This document shows, piece after piece, positions 16,296 through 24,749 of a DNA stretch of 64,000 bases (positions are counted from its first letter, which is position 1; each line of letters opens with the position of its first letter). Location: contig CAZQKR010000018.1 of assembly GCA_964594045.1 (NCBI GenBank), forward strand, positions 28,481-92,480, written 5' to 3'. Below the pieces are notes generated by a model. That model did no database searches. It saw only the letters and a list, made by a program, of their open reading frames with translations, and was not told where the DNA came from. The stretch comes from UBA2365 sp964594045. Lineage in GTDB: Bacteria; Bacteroidota; Bacteroidia; Chitinophagales; Saprospiraceae. Made by a program: the position numbers and the translations under genes.

Positions 16296-17270
16296 ATGAG
16301 TTTCCTCAATGATATTCAGCGTTTTATTTATTCTTTTGATGTCTATTTATCAGGCATTCAATTGAGAGTTTTTAAGGATAAACCTAAGCTTATTGTATTG
16401 TATTTTCACAAAATTTTTGCAGATAAGAAAGAACTCAATCAAACAGTTGATATACAACAAGGAACAACTGTTGAAGATTTTGAAAACTGCATTAAATACT
16501 TTCATAATTGTGGGTATAAATTTATATCTCCTGATGATTTGCTTTCACCAATTGATGCAAAAGGAAAGTATATTTTGCTAACATTTGATGACGGTTATGC
16601 AAACAACGCGCTTGTTTTGCCTATACTAGAACAATTAATGGTTCCAGCATTATTTTTCATTGCAGTTAATCATGTATTAGAAAACAAGTCATATTGGTGG
16701 GATGTCATATTCCATTTAAAGGATAAAGGATTCAGTAATAAGCAAATTTCAGACATAAAGGCATTTTGTAAAACTAAAAGTCCGAAAGAAATAGATCAAT
16801 TTTTCACAAATGAGTTGAAAATTAAAGATTTTTCTCCAATTCATTATTCCGAAAAACCATTTAATAAAGAAGAATTGTCCAGATTTTCGAAGAGTCCCTT
16901 TGTTTTTATAGGCAATCATACAATGGATCATGCAATTCTTACTGCTTGCACAGAGGAAGAAGTTTTTTATCAAATTAATAATGCACAAGAGGAACTTAAA
17001 AAAATTCTAAATTATTATCCAAAACACATTTCTTATCCGAATGGAAATTATTCAGAAAAAGTAGTTGAAATTGCTCATAAATGTGGTTTGGAAGTTGGTT
17101 ACTCTTGTATTCGTGGTAAGAATTTAATAAAGAAATTTAATTCATTTAAAGGAAATTATTACGTAAAAAGATTTATCATTCCAAAACTTACTAATAATTA
17201 TGGAAATCAGTTGCGTGTTTTTAGAGCCACTTTTAGTATTTACAATACATTGATAAACTTTTTTTCTTGA
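16296..17270 (+). CDS. Polysaccharide deacetylase (NodB/CE4 domain)
   Basis: A 324-residue protein with LIVLYFHKIF near residue 30 and the CE4 motif 1 LLTFDDGYANNALVLPIL, then FIAVNHVLENKSYWWD, FIGNHTMDHAIL (motif 2, metal-binding His pair) and SYPNGNYSEKVVEIA. It probably removes an N-acetyl group from a sugar of the polysaccharide or its precursor. No signal peptide is visible, so action on a cytoplasmic lipid-linked intermediate is possible. One base separates it from the preceding transferase. Confidence 0.85.
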   Translation: MSFLNDIQRFIYSFDVYLSGIQLRVFKDKPKLIVLYFHKIFADKKELNQTVDIQQGTTVEDFENCIKYFHNCGYKFISPDDLLSPIDAKGKYILLTFDDGYANNALVLPILEQLMVPALFFIAVNHVLENKSYWWDVIFHLKDKGFSNKQISDIKAFCKTKSPKEIDQFFTNELKIKDFSPIHYSEKPFNKEELSRFSKSPFVFIGNHTMDHAILTACTEEEVFYQINNAQEELKKILNYYPKHISYPNGNYSEKVVEIAHKCGLEVGYSCIRGKNLIKKFNSFKGNYYVKRFIIPKLTNNYGNQLRVFRATFSIYNTLINFFS

Positions 17271-17324
17271 ATAATTCATTCCTTATAAATTTTAGATATT
17301 CTTAATTTGATTATAACGAACAAT

Positions 17325-18413
17325 ATGTTACAAGAATATAATTCACTTGAGATATTAAATTATCAAGAAGAGAAGGAAATTCAAATTATATCCCTAATGG
17401 TTAAAATCTATGGAACATGGAAATCAATTGATTATTGGAATTGGAAATACAAAGGTAATACAGCTGGCTTTTTCCCTGACCTTATCACTTTAGCATTTGT
17501 TAGCAAAACACTTGCTGGTCATTATACTGTAATTCCTACAAAAGCACTTGTTGATGGAAAAGAAATTATGTTTGCACAATCAGTAGATACTGCTACAAAT
17601 CCTGAATACAGAAGAAAGGGAATATTTGAAACAATTGCTCAACGTACTTTTGAAAATGCATCTAAACTTCAAATCCCAGTCATTTATGGTGTTGCTGGGG
17701 TAGGTCCGTCATATTATGGTTTTTTAAATAAACTAAATTGGTCTCATGTATTCTTTTTTTCACACTTTATTAAAATATTTAATTATAGAGATGTTTTAAA
17801 AGGCTACATAAAAAATAGTGTATTAGTGTCTATTGGTGAGTTTTTATTGAAATTATTACACCTTGGGCTTCCAAGAATTCAAAATATACCAGTTGTGATA
17901 AAAGAAGTTAATCAGTTTCCTGAACTTATTAATGAGTTTTATGCAACACTAGCAAAAGAATACAAGTTTATTTTAAAAAAAGACCAGGAGTATCTTAATT
18001 ATCGAATTAAAAAACCTGATGGTAAATATGAAATCTTTCTTGCTCAAGAAAATGGTAATATTGTTGGTTGTGCAGTTATCTCAATTTCAAAGAAAACTTT
18101 TAAAAAGGTAACACTTAATAATATTGCAATCATTTCTGAATTAATTGCTTTAAAAGGCAAAGAATATGTTGTTGAGTCACTGTTAATATATCTTTCAAAG
18201 CTTTACCAAAATAGGAAATTGGATGCAATTGCCTTTTCAATTCCTGAATTTCATAAATACAAAGAAATTTTGAGAAAAAACGGCTTTTTCAAAATGAAAA
18301 GCAAAACTGGGTTTATTCTATTTGAAAATTACAAGCATCCGAAAATAAACACAGATGAATTGTTAAATGGCATGAATTGGCATTTTACACATTTAGATAC
18401 GGATCATGTTTGA
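17325..18413 (+). CDS. GNAT-family acetyltransferase
   Basis: This 362-residue protein has an N-terminal GNAT-like region: WKYKGNTAGFFPD, then VSKTLAGHYTVIPTKALVDG, QSVDTATNPEYRRKGIFETI (acetyl-CoA-binding Q/R-x-x-G pattern RRKGI) and YGVAGVGPSYYGFLNKLNW. A second, more diverged GNAT-like half follows. It resembles Eis-like or sugar-locus acetyltransferases; the acceptor may be an amino sugar. I prefer ATG at 17325; a TTG at 17307 would add six residues. Confidence 0.75.
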   Translation: MLQEYNSLEILNYQEEKEIQIISLMVKIYGTWKSIDYWNWKYKGNTAGFFPDLITLAFVSKTLAGHYTVIPTKALVDGKEIMFAQSVDTATNPEYRRKGIFETIAQRTFENASKLQIPVIYGVAGVGPSYYGFLNKLNWSHVFFFSHFIKIFNYRDVLKGYIKNSVLVSIGEFLLKLLHLGLPRIQNIPVVIKEVNQFPELINEFYATLAKEYKFILKKDQEYLNYRIKKPDGKYEIFLAQENGNIVGCAVISISKKTFKKVTLNNIAIISELIALKGKEYVVESLLIYLSKLYQNRKLDAIAFSIPEFHKYKEILRKNGFFKMKSKTGFILFENYKHPKINTDELLNGMNWHFTHLDTDHV

Positions 18414-18423
18414 GAAAATATTT

Positions 18424-19521
18424 ATGAAAACTAAAGTTGCTGTTATTGGGCTTAAAGGATTACCAGCATTTGGTGGTGCAGCTTCTGTAGGTGAAAATCT
18501 TGTTTTTCAATTAAAAGAATTATTTGATTTTACAGTTTATTCGGTTTCATCTCACACCAGCCACAAATCTGGAGAAATTAATGAAGTTAGTCAAGTGGTT
18601 TTGCGCAAGCATGGTAAAGGCGGTTTAAACACTTTAATTTATTATTTTAAAAGCCTATTTCTGGTGATTAATAATAAATTTGATATAGTTCATCTTCACC
18701 ATTCAGAAAGTGGATTTATCACACCATTTTTGAGGCTTAAGTATAAGGTTGTGGTCACATTCCACGGAGTTTACAGAGTGAACGATCCTAAATTTCCTGG
18801 AATATATAACGCTTTTTTTCGCTGGTCTGAACGTTTAAATATTCGCTTTGCCAATGAGGTCGTATCTGTGTCATATCCGGATTGCCAATACATTTATCAA
18901 AAGTATGGAAGACAAATAAAGTATATTCCAAACGGAATAAGTCTGGATGAAAACATGTTGAATATCCTGCGTAAAAAGGAAACAAATAATTATATTTTTT
19001 TTGCTGCAGGAAGAATTTATGAAATAAAAGGGCTCCATTTATTATTGGATGCGATCAAATCAATCAAAGAAAAAATTCATTTAAAAATAGCGGGAGACCT
19101 AAACCAGGTTCCTACATATACATCACTAATTGAAAAACAGGCAAGAGGCCTGGATGTTGAGTTTCTTGGTATGATCAAAGATAAAGAAGCGTTGATGCAA
19201 TTAGTTGCCGGTGCAAAACTTTTTGTTTTTCCTTCACTTACCGAAGCCATGTCCATGATGTTACTGGAAGTAGTTTCAATGAAGACCCCCGTCATTGCCT
19301 CTGATATTCCTGCCAACAAATCAATTTTTTCAGAAGATGAGGTTCTTTTTTTCAGATCAGATGATGTACATGACCTGGAAGTAAAAATCCGTTTTGCTTT
19401 TGCTCACCCTGAAAAAATGAGCAGGATGGCAGAAAAAGCTTATGAGAAATTGTGCAATGAATATACCTGGGAATCTATTGGGGCAAAATATGAAGAGATC
19501 TATAAAAAACTTTTGGACTGA
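18424..19521 (+). CDS. GT4-like glycosyltransferase with DUF1972-type N-terminus
   Basis: A 365-residue protein reading MKTKVAVIGLKGLPAFGGAA at the N-terminus, typical of DUF1972 rhamnosyl/galactosyltransferase-like proteins. It continues with VHLHHSESGFITPFLR, VVTFHGVYRV, FFAAGRIYEIKGLHLLLDAI, LFVFPSLTEAMSMMLLEV and TPVIASDIPANKSIF. An ATG at 18406 would overlap the upstream gene by 8 bp and add six residues. From about 18950 onward the base composition becomes less AT-rich, marking the right edge of the AT-rich island. ATG of the next gene overlaps its stop (TGATG). Confidence 0.85.
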   Translation: MKTKVAVIGLKGLPAFGGAASVGENLVFQLKELFDFTVYSVSSHTSHKSGEINEVSQVVLRKHGKGGLNTLIYYFKSLFLVINNKFDIVHLHHSESGFITPFLRLKYKVVVTFHGVYRVNDPKFPGIYNAFFRWSERLNIRFANEVVSVSYPDCQYIYQKYGRQIKYIPNGISLDENMLNILRKKETNNYIFFAAGRIYEIKGLHLLLDAIKSIKEKIHLKIAGDLNQVPTYTSLIEKQARGLDVEFLGMIKDKEALMQLVAGAKLFVFPSLTEAMSMMLLEVVSMKTPVIASDIPANKSIFSEDEVLFFRSDDVHDLEVKIRFAFAHPEKMSRMAEKAYEKLCNEYTWESIGAKYEEIYKKLLD

Positions 19522-21554
19522 TGTGTGGTATTTTTGGTATTATAACTAAGCAGGAATCCAGGTATTCAGGGAAAGCAATTCGAAATACCCTTGAAAAAAT
19601 CGCCATTTTAAGTGAGTCCCGTGGAAAAGATTCTTCCGGGATGGCTATCAGGCATACGGTCGAGGGAATGATCGATGTCATTAAGGGTGATGTACCCATT
19701 CGTGATTTGCTTAAAAGCAAGGAATATTTCAGCGCTGTAAAAAAGGGATCACTCAACATGGAAAGAGGTAGTGGTTTCAGCGCTTTCGGTCACGCCAGGC
19801 TGGTCACCAATGGAACCCAGTTGAATGAGGTCAATAACCAACCAGTATTAAAAGATGACATCCTGATCATCCACAATGGGATTATTGTCAATGTGGATGA
19901 ACTTTGGGCATCCAACCCTGATCTGAAAAGAGATTATGCCATTGATACCGAGATCATTCCTGCACTGATCAGAAGAGAGCTGGAACATACAAACAATCTT
20001 GCGGAGGCATGCATTCTTGCATTCAGGAAACTGGAGGGAACCTATTCCGTGGCGATCATGTTTCAGGATCTGGATCAGTTTGTACTGGCTACCAACAACG
20101 GGTCGCTTTATTATATCACCGACGACACATCGTTTATCACATTTGCTTCAGAGGCCCATTTTTTGAAGAAATTGCAGCGGACAAAAAGTTTTTCATTTTT
20201 TGGAGAGAGCCTGGAGGTGAAACAGATCACAGCCATGTCCGGACTGGTGGTTCACATGAATGATCTATCACTCCGATTATTCAATATTGATCAGGATGAT
20301 GCCATTATACCGGTTTTGAAAACGGATCACCTGAAAATAAATAAAAAACTCCTGGACAACCAAAAGAACAGGAGAGAGGTTGTGATTGATCCCGCAGCTT
20401 TTATTGATCGTTCGAAAGAGGGACATCTTTTCAGCCTTCTTGAGTACAATATAGAAGCGATCAGGAATTTGAAACGGTGTTCCAGGTGTCTGCTTCCGGA
20501 GACATTTCCTTTTATTGAATACGACCATCAGGGTGTATGCAATTTCTGCAGGCAATATAAACCAAAGGAAAAAATCCAACCAATTGAAAACCTCAAAGCC
20601 TTGGTTGAACCATACAGGCGAAAAGATGGTAAGCCGGATTGTATAGTACCTTTTAGCGGTGGCAGGGATAGCACCTATTCATTGCATCTGATCAAGCGTG
20701 AATTGGGATTGAATCCTATTGCATTCACCTATGATTGGGGGATGGTTACCGATCTTGCCAGGCGAAATATTGCCAGAGTTTGTGGCAAACTGGGAGTAGA
20801 AAACATAATAGTTTCAGCAGATATTCATTGGAAACGCGAGAACATCAGGAAGAATATTGAAGCCTGGCTAAAATATCCAGCTCTTGGAATGATTCCATTG
20901 TTTATGGCTGGTGATAAATATTTCTTTTATTACACTAATAAAGTAAAAAAACAAACCGGGATTGACCTTAATATTTGGGGAATCAATCACCTTGAAAATA
21001 CAGAATTTAAAGTTGGTTTCGCTGGTTTGCCTCCAAAATTCGATAAAAAGAGAATTTATTCATTGTCATTGATGAATCAACTTAAACTTTTTGGCTTTGT
21101 AGGTAAAAATATTATAAAAAGTTACGGATATATAAATCAATCTGTTGTTGACAGTCTTGGTTCATTTGCTGTCAGGTACATTTCACCTAAAAGTCATTAT
21201 TATCATTTGTTTGATTATTATAGATGGGATGAAAATGAAATCAATCAATTGTTGAAGGATGAATATCGTTGGGAAACTGCTATCGATACCAAATCTACAT
21301 GGAGAATAGGTGATGGCACAGCAAGTTTTTATAATTATATTTATTACACAGTTGCTGGTTTTTCTGAAAATGATACGTTTAGAAGTAATCAGATCCGAGA
21401 AGGAATGCTGACAAGACAACAAGCAATGACATTGATTGAAGAAGATAATTTGCCAAGATATGAAACTTTAAGATGGTATCTGGAAATAGTCGGACTTGAT
21501 TTTGAGACAGTAATCCGTAGAGTTAATGAAATCCCTAAATTGTATAATGTTTGA
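19521..21554 (+). CDS. Fusion of class II glutamine amidotransferase and WbpG-like PP-loop sugar amidotransferase
   Basis: This 677-residue protein has two parts. The first 230 residues are an Ntn-type glutaminase starting MCGIFGI with nucleophile Cys2, then GHARLVTNG and HNGIIVN. From about residue 315 there is a WbpG/PseA-like N-acetyl-sugar amidotransferase: a four-Cys knuckle (Cys320, 323, 340, 343), the PP-loop SGGRDS at 379-384, and WGINHLENTEFKVGFAGL. PP-loop enzymes of this type make acetamidino sugars using ammonia from a glutaminase, usually a separate class I HisH-like protein. Here a class II glutaminase is fused instead. The product and substrate are inferred. It overlaps the preceding transferase by one base. 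Confidence 0.82.
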   Translation: MCGIFGIITKQESRYSGKAIRNTLEKIAILSESRGKDSSGMAIRHTVEGMIDVIKGDVPIRDLLKSKEYFSAVKKGSLNMERGSGFSAFGHARLVTNGTQLNEVNNQPVLKDDILIIHNGIIVNVDELWASNPDLKRDYAIDTEIIPALIRRELEHTNNLAEACILAFRKLEGTYSVAIMFQDLDQFVLATNNGSLYYITDDTSFITFASEAHFLKKLQRTKSFSFFGESLEVKQITAMSGLVVHMNDLSLRLFNIDQDDAIIPVLKTDHLKINKKLLDNQKNRREVVIDPAAFIDRSKEGHLFSLLEYNIEAIRNLKRCSRCLLPETFPFIEYDHQGVCNFCRQYKPKEKIQPIENLKALVEPYRRKDGKPDCIVPFSGGRDSTYSLHLIKRELGLNPIAFTYDWGMVTDLARRNIARVCGKLGVENIIVSADIHWKRENIRKNIEAWLKYPALGMIPLFMAGDKYFFYYTNKVKKQTGIDLNIWGINHLENTEFKVGFAGLPPKFDKKRIYSLSLMNQLKLFGFVGKNIIKSYGYINQSVVDSLGSFAVRYISPKSHYYHLFDYYRWDENEINQLLKDEYRWETAIDTKSTWRIGDGTASFYNYIYYTVAGFSENDTFRSNQIREGMLTRQQAMTLIEEDNLPRYETLRWYLEIVGLDFETVIRRVNEIPKLYNV

Positions 21555-21588
21555 AACTTTTCTGTTTAAATTCTGCCTTAAAAATGGA

Positions 21589-22170
21589 GTGATCAATTTG
21601 AAATCAATATCCTTAAAAATCCCGATTCTTTTAATACTATTCCATACTTCTTCAGCACATGGACAGACTAAACCTGTTCCAAATTCTTTTCAGAATAACT
21701 GGTTTGTTGGTTTCCATGTAGGTACCCAGATGTCCGGAATCAAGGATGAGGATTTTATTTTGTCCAACTATGCTCCTTTACTTCAGTTCAATGCAGGGAA
21801 ATGGTTCACGCCATATCTTGCTTTGCAGATTGGTTACAAGGGTTATTATTTCAAATATATTGGTGATGAAGACAAGCATCCATATAGTTTTTGGTACGGA
21901 GAAGCTGTTTTTAATTTGAATAAAATGCTTACCCACCGTGCCATTGGTAAAGGATGGGACATTTTGCTGCATGGAGGTGCCGGGTATTTTTATAATTATT
22001 ATTATGGCAGACCCAATATCTGTGCGAATACAGGGATTCAAACCAGTTACCGACTTACACAAAAACTTCATTTATCTCTGGATGTCGCTGCAGTCATGGG
22101 CTGGGATATTTACCAGGGTAATAAGGATATATTGCCCGGGACTACCTTGGGTATAGTGTACTCCTTTTAA
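21589..22170 (+). CDS. Outer-membrane beta-barrel-like protein
   Basis: A 193-residue protein with an N-terminal signal peptide (SLKIPILLILFHTSSAHGQT) if translation starts at the GTG at 21589 or the TTG at 21598. Longer starts at 21526 or 21547 put the signal peptide too far inside. The mature part alternates aromatic-rich strands (NWFVGFHVGTQM, LALQIGYKGYYFKY, ILLHGGAGYFYNYYYG, LHLSLDVAAVMGWDIY) and ends in Phe (GIVYSF), as expected for an outer-membrane barrel of the OmpA/porin-family-like kind. I do not recognise a specific family. It closes the glycan operon and may or may not be related to it. Confidence 0.7.
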   Translation: MINLKSISLKIPILLILFHTSSAHGQTKPVPNSFQNNWFVGFHVGTQMSGIKDEDFILSNYAPLLQFNAGKWFTPYLALQIGYKGYYFKYIGDEDKHPYSFWYGEAVFNLNKMLTHRAIGKGWDILLHGGAGYFYNYYYGRPNICANTGIQTSYRLTQKLHLSLDVAAVMGWDIYQGNKDILPGTTLGIVYSF

Positions 22171-22223
22171 GTGGCACTATTGATATCTTATATTTTATTT
22201 TCATTTTAAAATCATCCTGTCGC

Positions 22224-22577
22224 TTGTTCTTCCGGAATCAAATATTACTTCTATATATTTTTATCATTTTACTCCTCATCTTCCTCCCATTCTACGGAAT
22301 GGACAAGTTGGAGCAAACCAAAATCCTGGAATTTCGTCTTGACTACCTCTTCCACATCTTCATATTCCTTCCCTGGGCATTTTTAAAGCCGGACAAAGGT
22401 ATAAGAATCAGTATCTGGTTACTGGCCGGAATCGGATTTGCCGCTACGATGGAAATGATACACTGGTTTTTACCGTACCGCTCCTTCAACGTCAACGACC
22501 TGGCCGGGAATCTGGCAGGGGTCATTTTGGGGTGGGGGACAAGTTTAATTTGGAAATTGATTAATTTGAAAATTTGA
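22224..22577 (+). CDS. VanZ-family membrane protein
   Basis: A 117-residue protein with four hydrophobic segments. It reads FLPFYGMDKLEQTK, DYLFHIFIFLPWAFLKP, GFAATMEMIHWFLPYRSFNV and NDLAGNLAGVILGWG, the conserved N-D-L/x-G-N-xxG pattern of VanZ-like proteins. The start is a TTG at 22224, as no ATG occurs before the first conserved segment. The family's function outside vancomycin resistance is not established. The stop codon lies at the start of a TTCGAA-type repeat element. Confidence 0.78.
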   Translation: MFFRNQILLLYIFIILLLIFLPFYGMDKLEQTKILEFRLDYLFHIFIFLPWAFLKPDKGIRISIWLLAGIGFAATMEMIHWFLPYRSFNVNDLAGNLAGVILGWGTSLIWKLINLKI

Positions 22578-22660
22578 AAATTAAGGAAAATTCGAAAATT
22601 CGAAAATTCGAAGATTGAGGAGAGAACAGTAGTTTAAAATTCGAATTTTCGAATCTTCAA
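22578..22660. repeat. TTCGAA-type inverted repeat element, copy 1
   Basis: The left part repeats gaaaattcgaaaattcgaag and runs into gattgagg; the right part reads aaaattcgaattttcgaatc. The two parts are complementary and can form a long hairpin. This is the first of five related elements that separate all genes between 22577 and 27375. The region from 22661 to 22782 shows no gene. Confidence 0.88.
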
Positions 22661-22782
22661 CCAAAAAAAGAAAAATTCCTGTCTTATTCAATTGTGGATA
22701 TTTAATTGCAAAGGAATTTATTTTCAGATTTTCATGTTTAAAATTCAGATTACATTTTGTTTAGTGCAAAATATGATTAAGT

Positions 22783-23085
22783 ATGCCTAAATTGTATGAA
22801 TATCTGGGATTAATTATTTTGTTTTATTCAAATGAACATGAACATATCCACGTCCATTGAAAATTTCAAGATAAAGAAAGTAAAGCAGAAATCATATATT
22901 TCAATGGTAAGTTCAAAGAGATCTAGATTAAAAATGTGTCAGGTAAGGAACCATTGGATCCCAAAAATCTCAAAAACTTTAAGAAAATTGTCGAATCATA
23001 CAGGGAGGATATTGTAAGGAAGTGGATAGATTTCTTCATTTATAATTTGGAGATTTCAACTGAGAAAATCACAAAAAAAATATAA
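22783..23085 (+). pseudogene. Broken DUF4160 gene with two in-frame stop codons
   Basis: From ATG at 22783 the frame reads MPKLYEYLGLIILFYSNEHE then HIHVH, a TGA at 22858-22860, then KFQDKESKAEIIYFNGKFKE and, after Ile, a TAG at 22924-22926. It then continues IKNVSGKEPLDPKNLKNF through IVESYREDIVRKWIDFF to a TAA at 23083-23085. The EHEHIHVH and RKWIDFF segments are characteristic of DUF4160 proteins, about 80-100 residues, which typically sit next to DUF2442 genes. The rest of the frame is intact without indels, so the inactivation looks recent. Either two nonsense mutations or sequencing error could explain it. Confidence 0.85.
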
Positions 23086-23087
23086 AA

Positions 23088-23330
23088 ATGGTCATTTCAA
23101 TAATCAAAGCGGAATACATTGAAAATTATAAAATCAATTTTTTATTTTCCGATGGAGTTGTCAGGGAACTTGATTTTCATAGTTTTTTAAGTAATGCGAA
23201 AAATCCAATGATAAGAAAGTATCTAGATAAAAACTTGTTTAGAAAATTTTCAGTTCATTACGGCGATATCATGTGGAATGATTTTGAACTGTGCTTCCCA
23301 ATTCAGGATGTGTACGAAGGAAGAATTTGA
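23088..23330 (+). CDS. DUF2442 protein, partner of the broken DUF4160 gene
   Basis: An 80-residue protein with VISIIKAEYIENYKINFLFS, DGVVRELDFHSFL, LFRKFSVHYGDIMWND and LCFPIQDVYEG, the DUF2442 pattern. DUF4160-DUF2442 pairs are common two-gene cassettes in Bacteroidota and other phyla and have been proposed to be toxin-antitoxin-like, but no activity is shown. Here the upstream partner is interrupted by two stops while this gene is intact, as would be expected if loss of a toxin were tolerated. The spacing is two bases. Confidence 0.85.
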   Translation: MVISIIKAEYIENYKINFLFSDGVVRELDFHSFLSNAKNPMIRKYLDKNLFRKFSVHYGDIMWNDFELCFPIQDVYEGRI

Positions 23331-23339
23331 TTGGCTGGA

Positions 23340-23508
23340 ATTCAAGATTCGAAAATTCGAAGATTGAGGCGAGATCAGGAGAATTAAAATTGAAAAAAGT
23401 ACAAAATCAGGAATCATAAAATTCCTGTTTCGTTGAATTTTCGAATTTTCGAATCCCCGAATTTTCGAATCCTCGAATCTTCAAATCCTCGAATCTTCAA
23501 ATCCCTGG
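23340..23508. repeat. TTCGAA-type inverted repeat element with conserved core, copy 2
   Basis: Left arm gattcgaaaattcgaagatt plus gaggcgagatcaggag. The core reads aaatcaggaatcataaaatt then cctgtttcgttgaa. The right arm is gaattttcgaattttcgaat followed by several cgaatcttcaaat units. The same core recurs at about 25868-25922 with only a few differences, so these are copies of one dispersed element rather than simple low-complexity DNA. Confidence 0.9.
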
Positions 23509-23543
23509 TATTAAAAATGTCCACTAAATATTACATATTTGAG

Positions 23544-23551
23544 TATATTTG
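23544..23551 (+). promoter_or_regulatory. Bacteroidota -7 box TATATTTG upstream of the first DUF4143 ATPase
   Basis: TATATTTG matches TAnnTTTG and ends 19 bp before the ATG at 23571. No clear -33 TTG is seen, so this is a moderate-confidence call. Confidence 0.5.
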
Positions 23552-23570
23552 TAAATAAATAAATACAAAT

Positions 23571-24749
23571 ATGTATAAAAGAGCATTATTTTACGATATT
23601 TTACCACAACTGGAGCATAAAAATGCCATTGTGATCACAGGTATGAGGCAGGTTGGTAAATCTACTTTGATGAAACAACTTGCGCAGGCATGGGATGGAA
23701 AATATGTTTGGTTTGACCTGGATAATCCGCTTGATCAGTTGCTGTTTGAAAACCAGGATTACAATGCAATTGAAAGGGATTTGAGAGCAGTTGCCAAAGC
23801 TTCCGATGGTGAACGATTCCTTGTCTGCATTGATGAAATACAGAATTTTCCGGAAATTACCAAAGTGATCAAATATTTGATCGATCACTACCGGATTAAA
23901 TTCATCGTCACAGGTTCTTCGAATTTTTACTTGCGGAACCTGTTTCCTGAATCACTCAGCGGTAGAAAATTTCTGTATATACTTCACCCTTTAAGTTACC
24001 GGGAATTTTTACATTTTCACGGTGTGGTAGGAGAAGAACAGTTAAAACCGGTCTGGCCTTCAGGTGAATGGAGCGATTTCGGGATGCAGAAATGGGCTTC
24101 ATTGTATGATCTCTACCTGGAATTTGGTGGTTTCCCTGAGGTTGCTGTAACACATGAAGCTGAAACCAAAAGACTGATCCTCAAAAATATTTTTGCCTCT
24201 TTCTTTGAGAAAGACATCAAGGTATTTCAGGAGTTGAAAGACATCAGGGAATTGAGAGACTTGCTTTTGTTATTAGGGCCACGGAGTGGAAATATGCTGG
24301 ATGTGAGCAGGCTGGCATCAGAACTGGGTGTCAACCGGGTAAAAATATACAATTATCTTGAATTCCTTGAAGGCACATTTTTTATACGACTGATCCCGAA
24401 ATTTACCAAAAGCATTGATAAAAGTGTCGCAGGAGGTAAAAAACTATATTTTGCTGATACGGGAATGCTCAACCTGATCACAAAACCTTCTGCAGGGCAG
24501 GTGCTTGAAACTGCTGTAGCCTCTCAATTGTTGCAATATGGACAGATCAGCTATTACAACAGGAGAAATACGGCGGAAATAGATTTTATACTCAATAATG
24601 AAATTGCTCTTGAAGTCAAACACAAAGCAATTGAACAGGATCTGGGTAAGCTTCAAAAATTAAGCAATAATGTTGGCATTGCCCGATTTTCAGTCATCAG
24701 TAAAACTGTTGTTGACATGGACGCTGTGATCTATCCGTGGATGTTTTGA
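23571..24749 (+). CDS. AAA ATPase with C-terminal DUF4143 domain, copy 1
   Basis: A 392-residue protein. Walker A GMRQVGKS at residues 24-31, Walker B FLVCIDEIQNF near 85-95, sensor segment FIVTGSSNFYLRN, then LSGRKFLYILHPLSYREFL. The C-terminal DUF4143 region contains a winged-helix-like part (LDVSRLASELGVNRVKIYNY) and the nuclease-like pattern EIDFILNNEIALEVKHK (D...E-x-K). These ATPases are common accessory genes of unknown function in bacteria and archaea. The gene stands alone between TTCGAA repeat elements. It is only distantly similar to the second ATPase at 26053. Confidence 0.88.
   Translation: MYKRALFYDILPQLEHKNAIVITGMRQVGKSTLMKQLAQAWDGKYVWFDLDNPLDQLLFENQDYNAIERDLRAVAKASDGERFLVCIDEIQNFPEITKVIKYLIDHYRIKFIVTGSSNFYLRNLFPESLSGRKFLYILHPLSYREFLHFHGVVGEEQLKPVWPSGEWSDFGMQKWASLYDLYLEFGGFPEVAVTHEAETKRLILKNIFASFFEKDIKVFQELKDIRELRDLLLLLGPRSGNMLDVSRLASELGVNRVKIYNYLEFLEGTFFIRLIPKFTKSIDKSVAGGKKLYFADTGMLNLITKPSAGQVLETAVASQLLQYGQISYYNRRNTAEIDFILNNEIALEVKHKAIEQDLGKLQKLSNNVGIARFSVISKTVVDMDAVIYPWMF

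Noticed and set aside
22858..22926. Stop-codon readthrough or recoding in the DUF4160 gene
   Set aside because: Two different stop codons (TGA and TAG) with no selenocysteine-type stem or other signal; mutation is simpler.
22832..23017. Separate small basic protein in a second frame
   Set aside because: It is a shadow frame inside the DUF4160 pseudogene, whose own frame carries the recognisable family residues.
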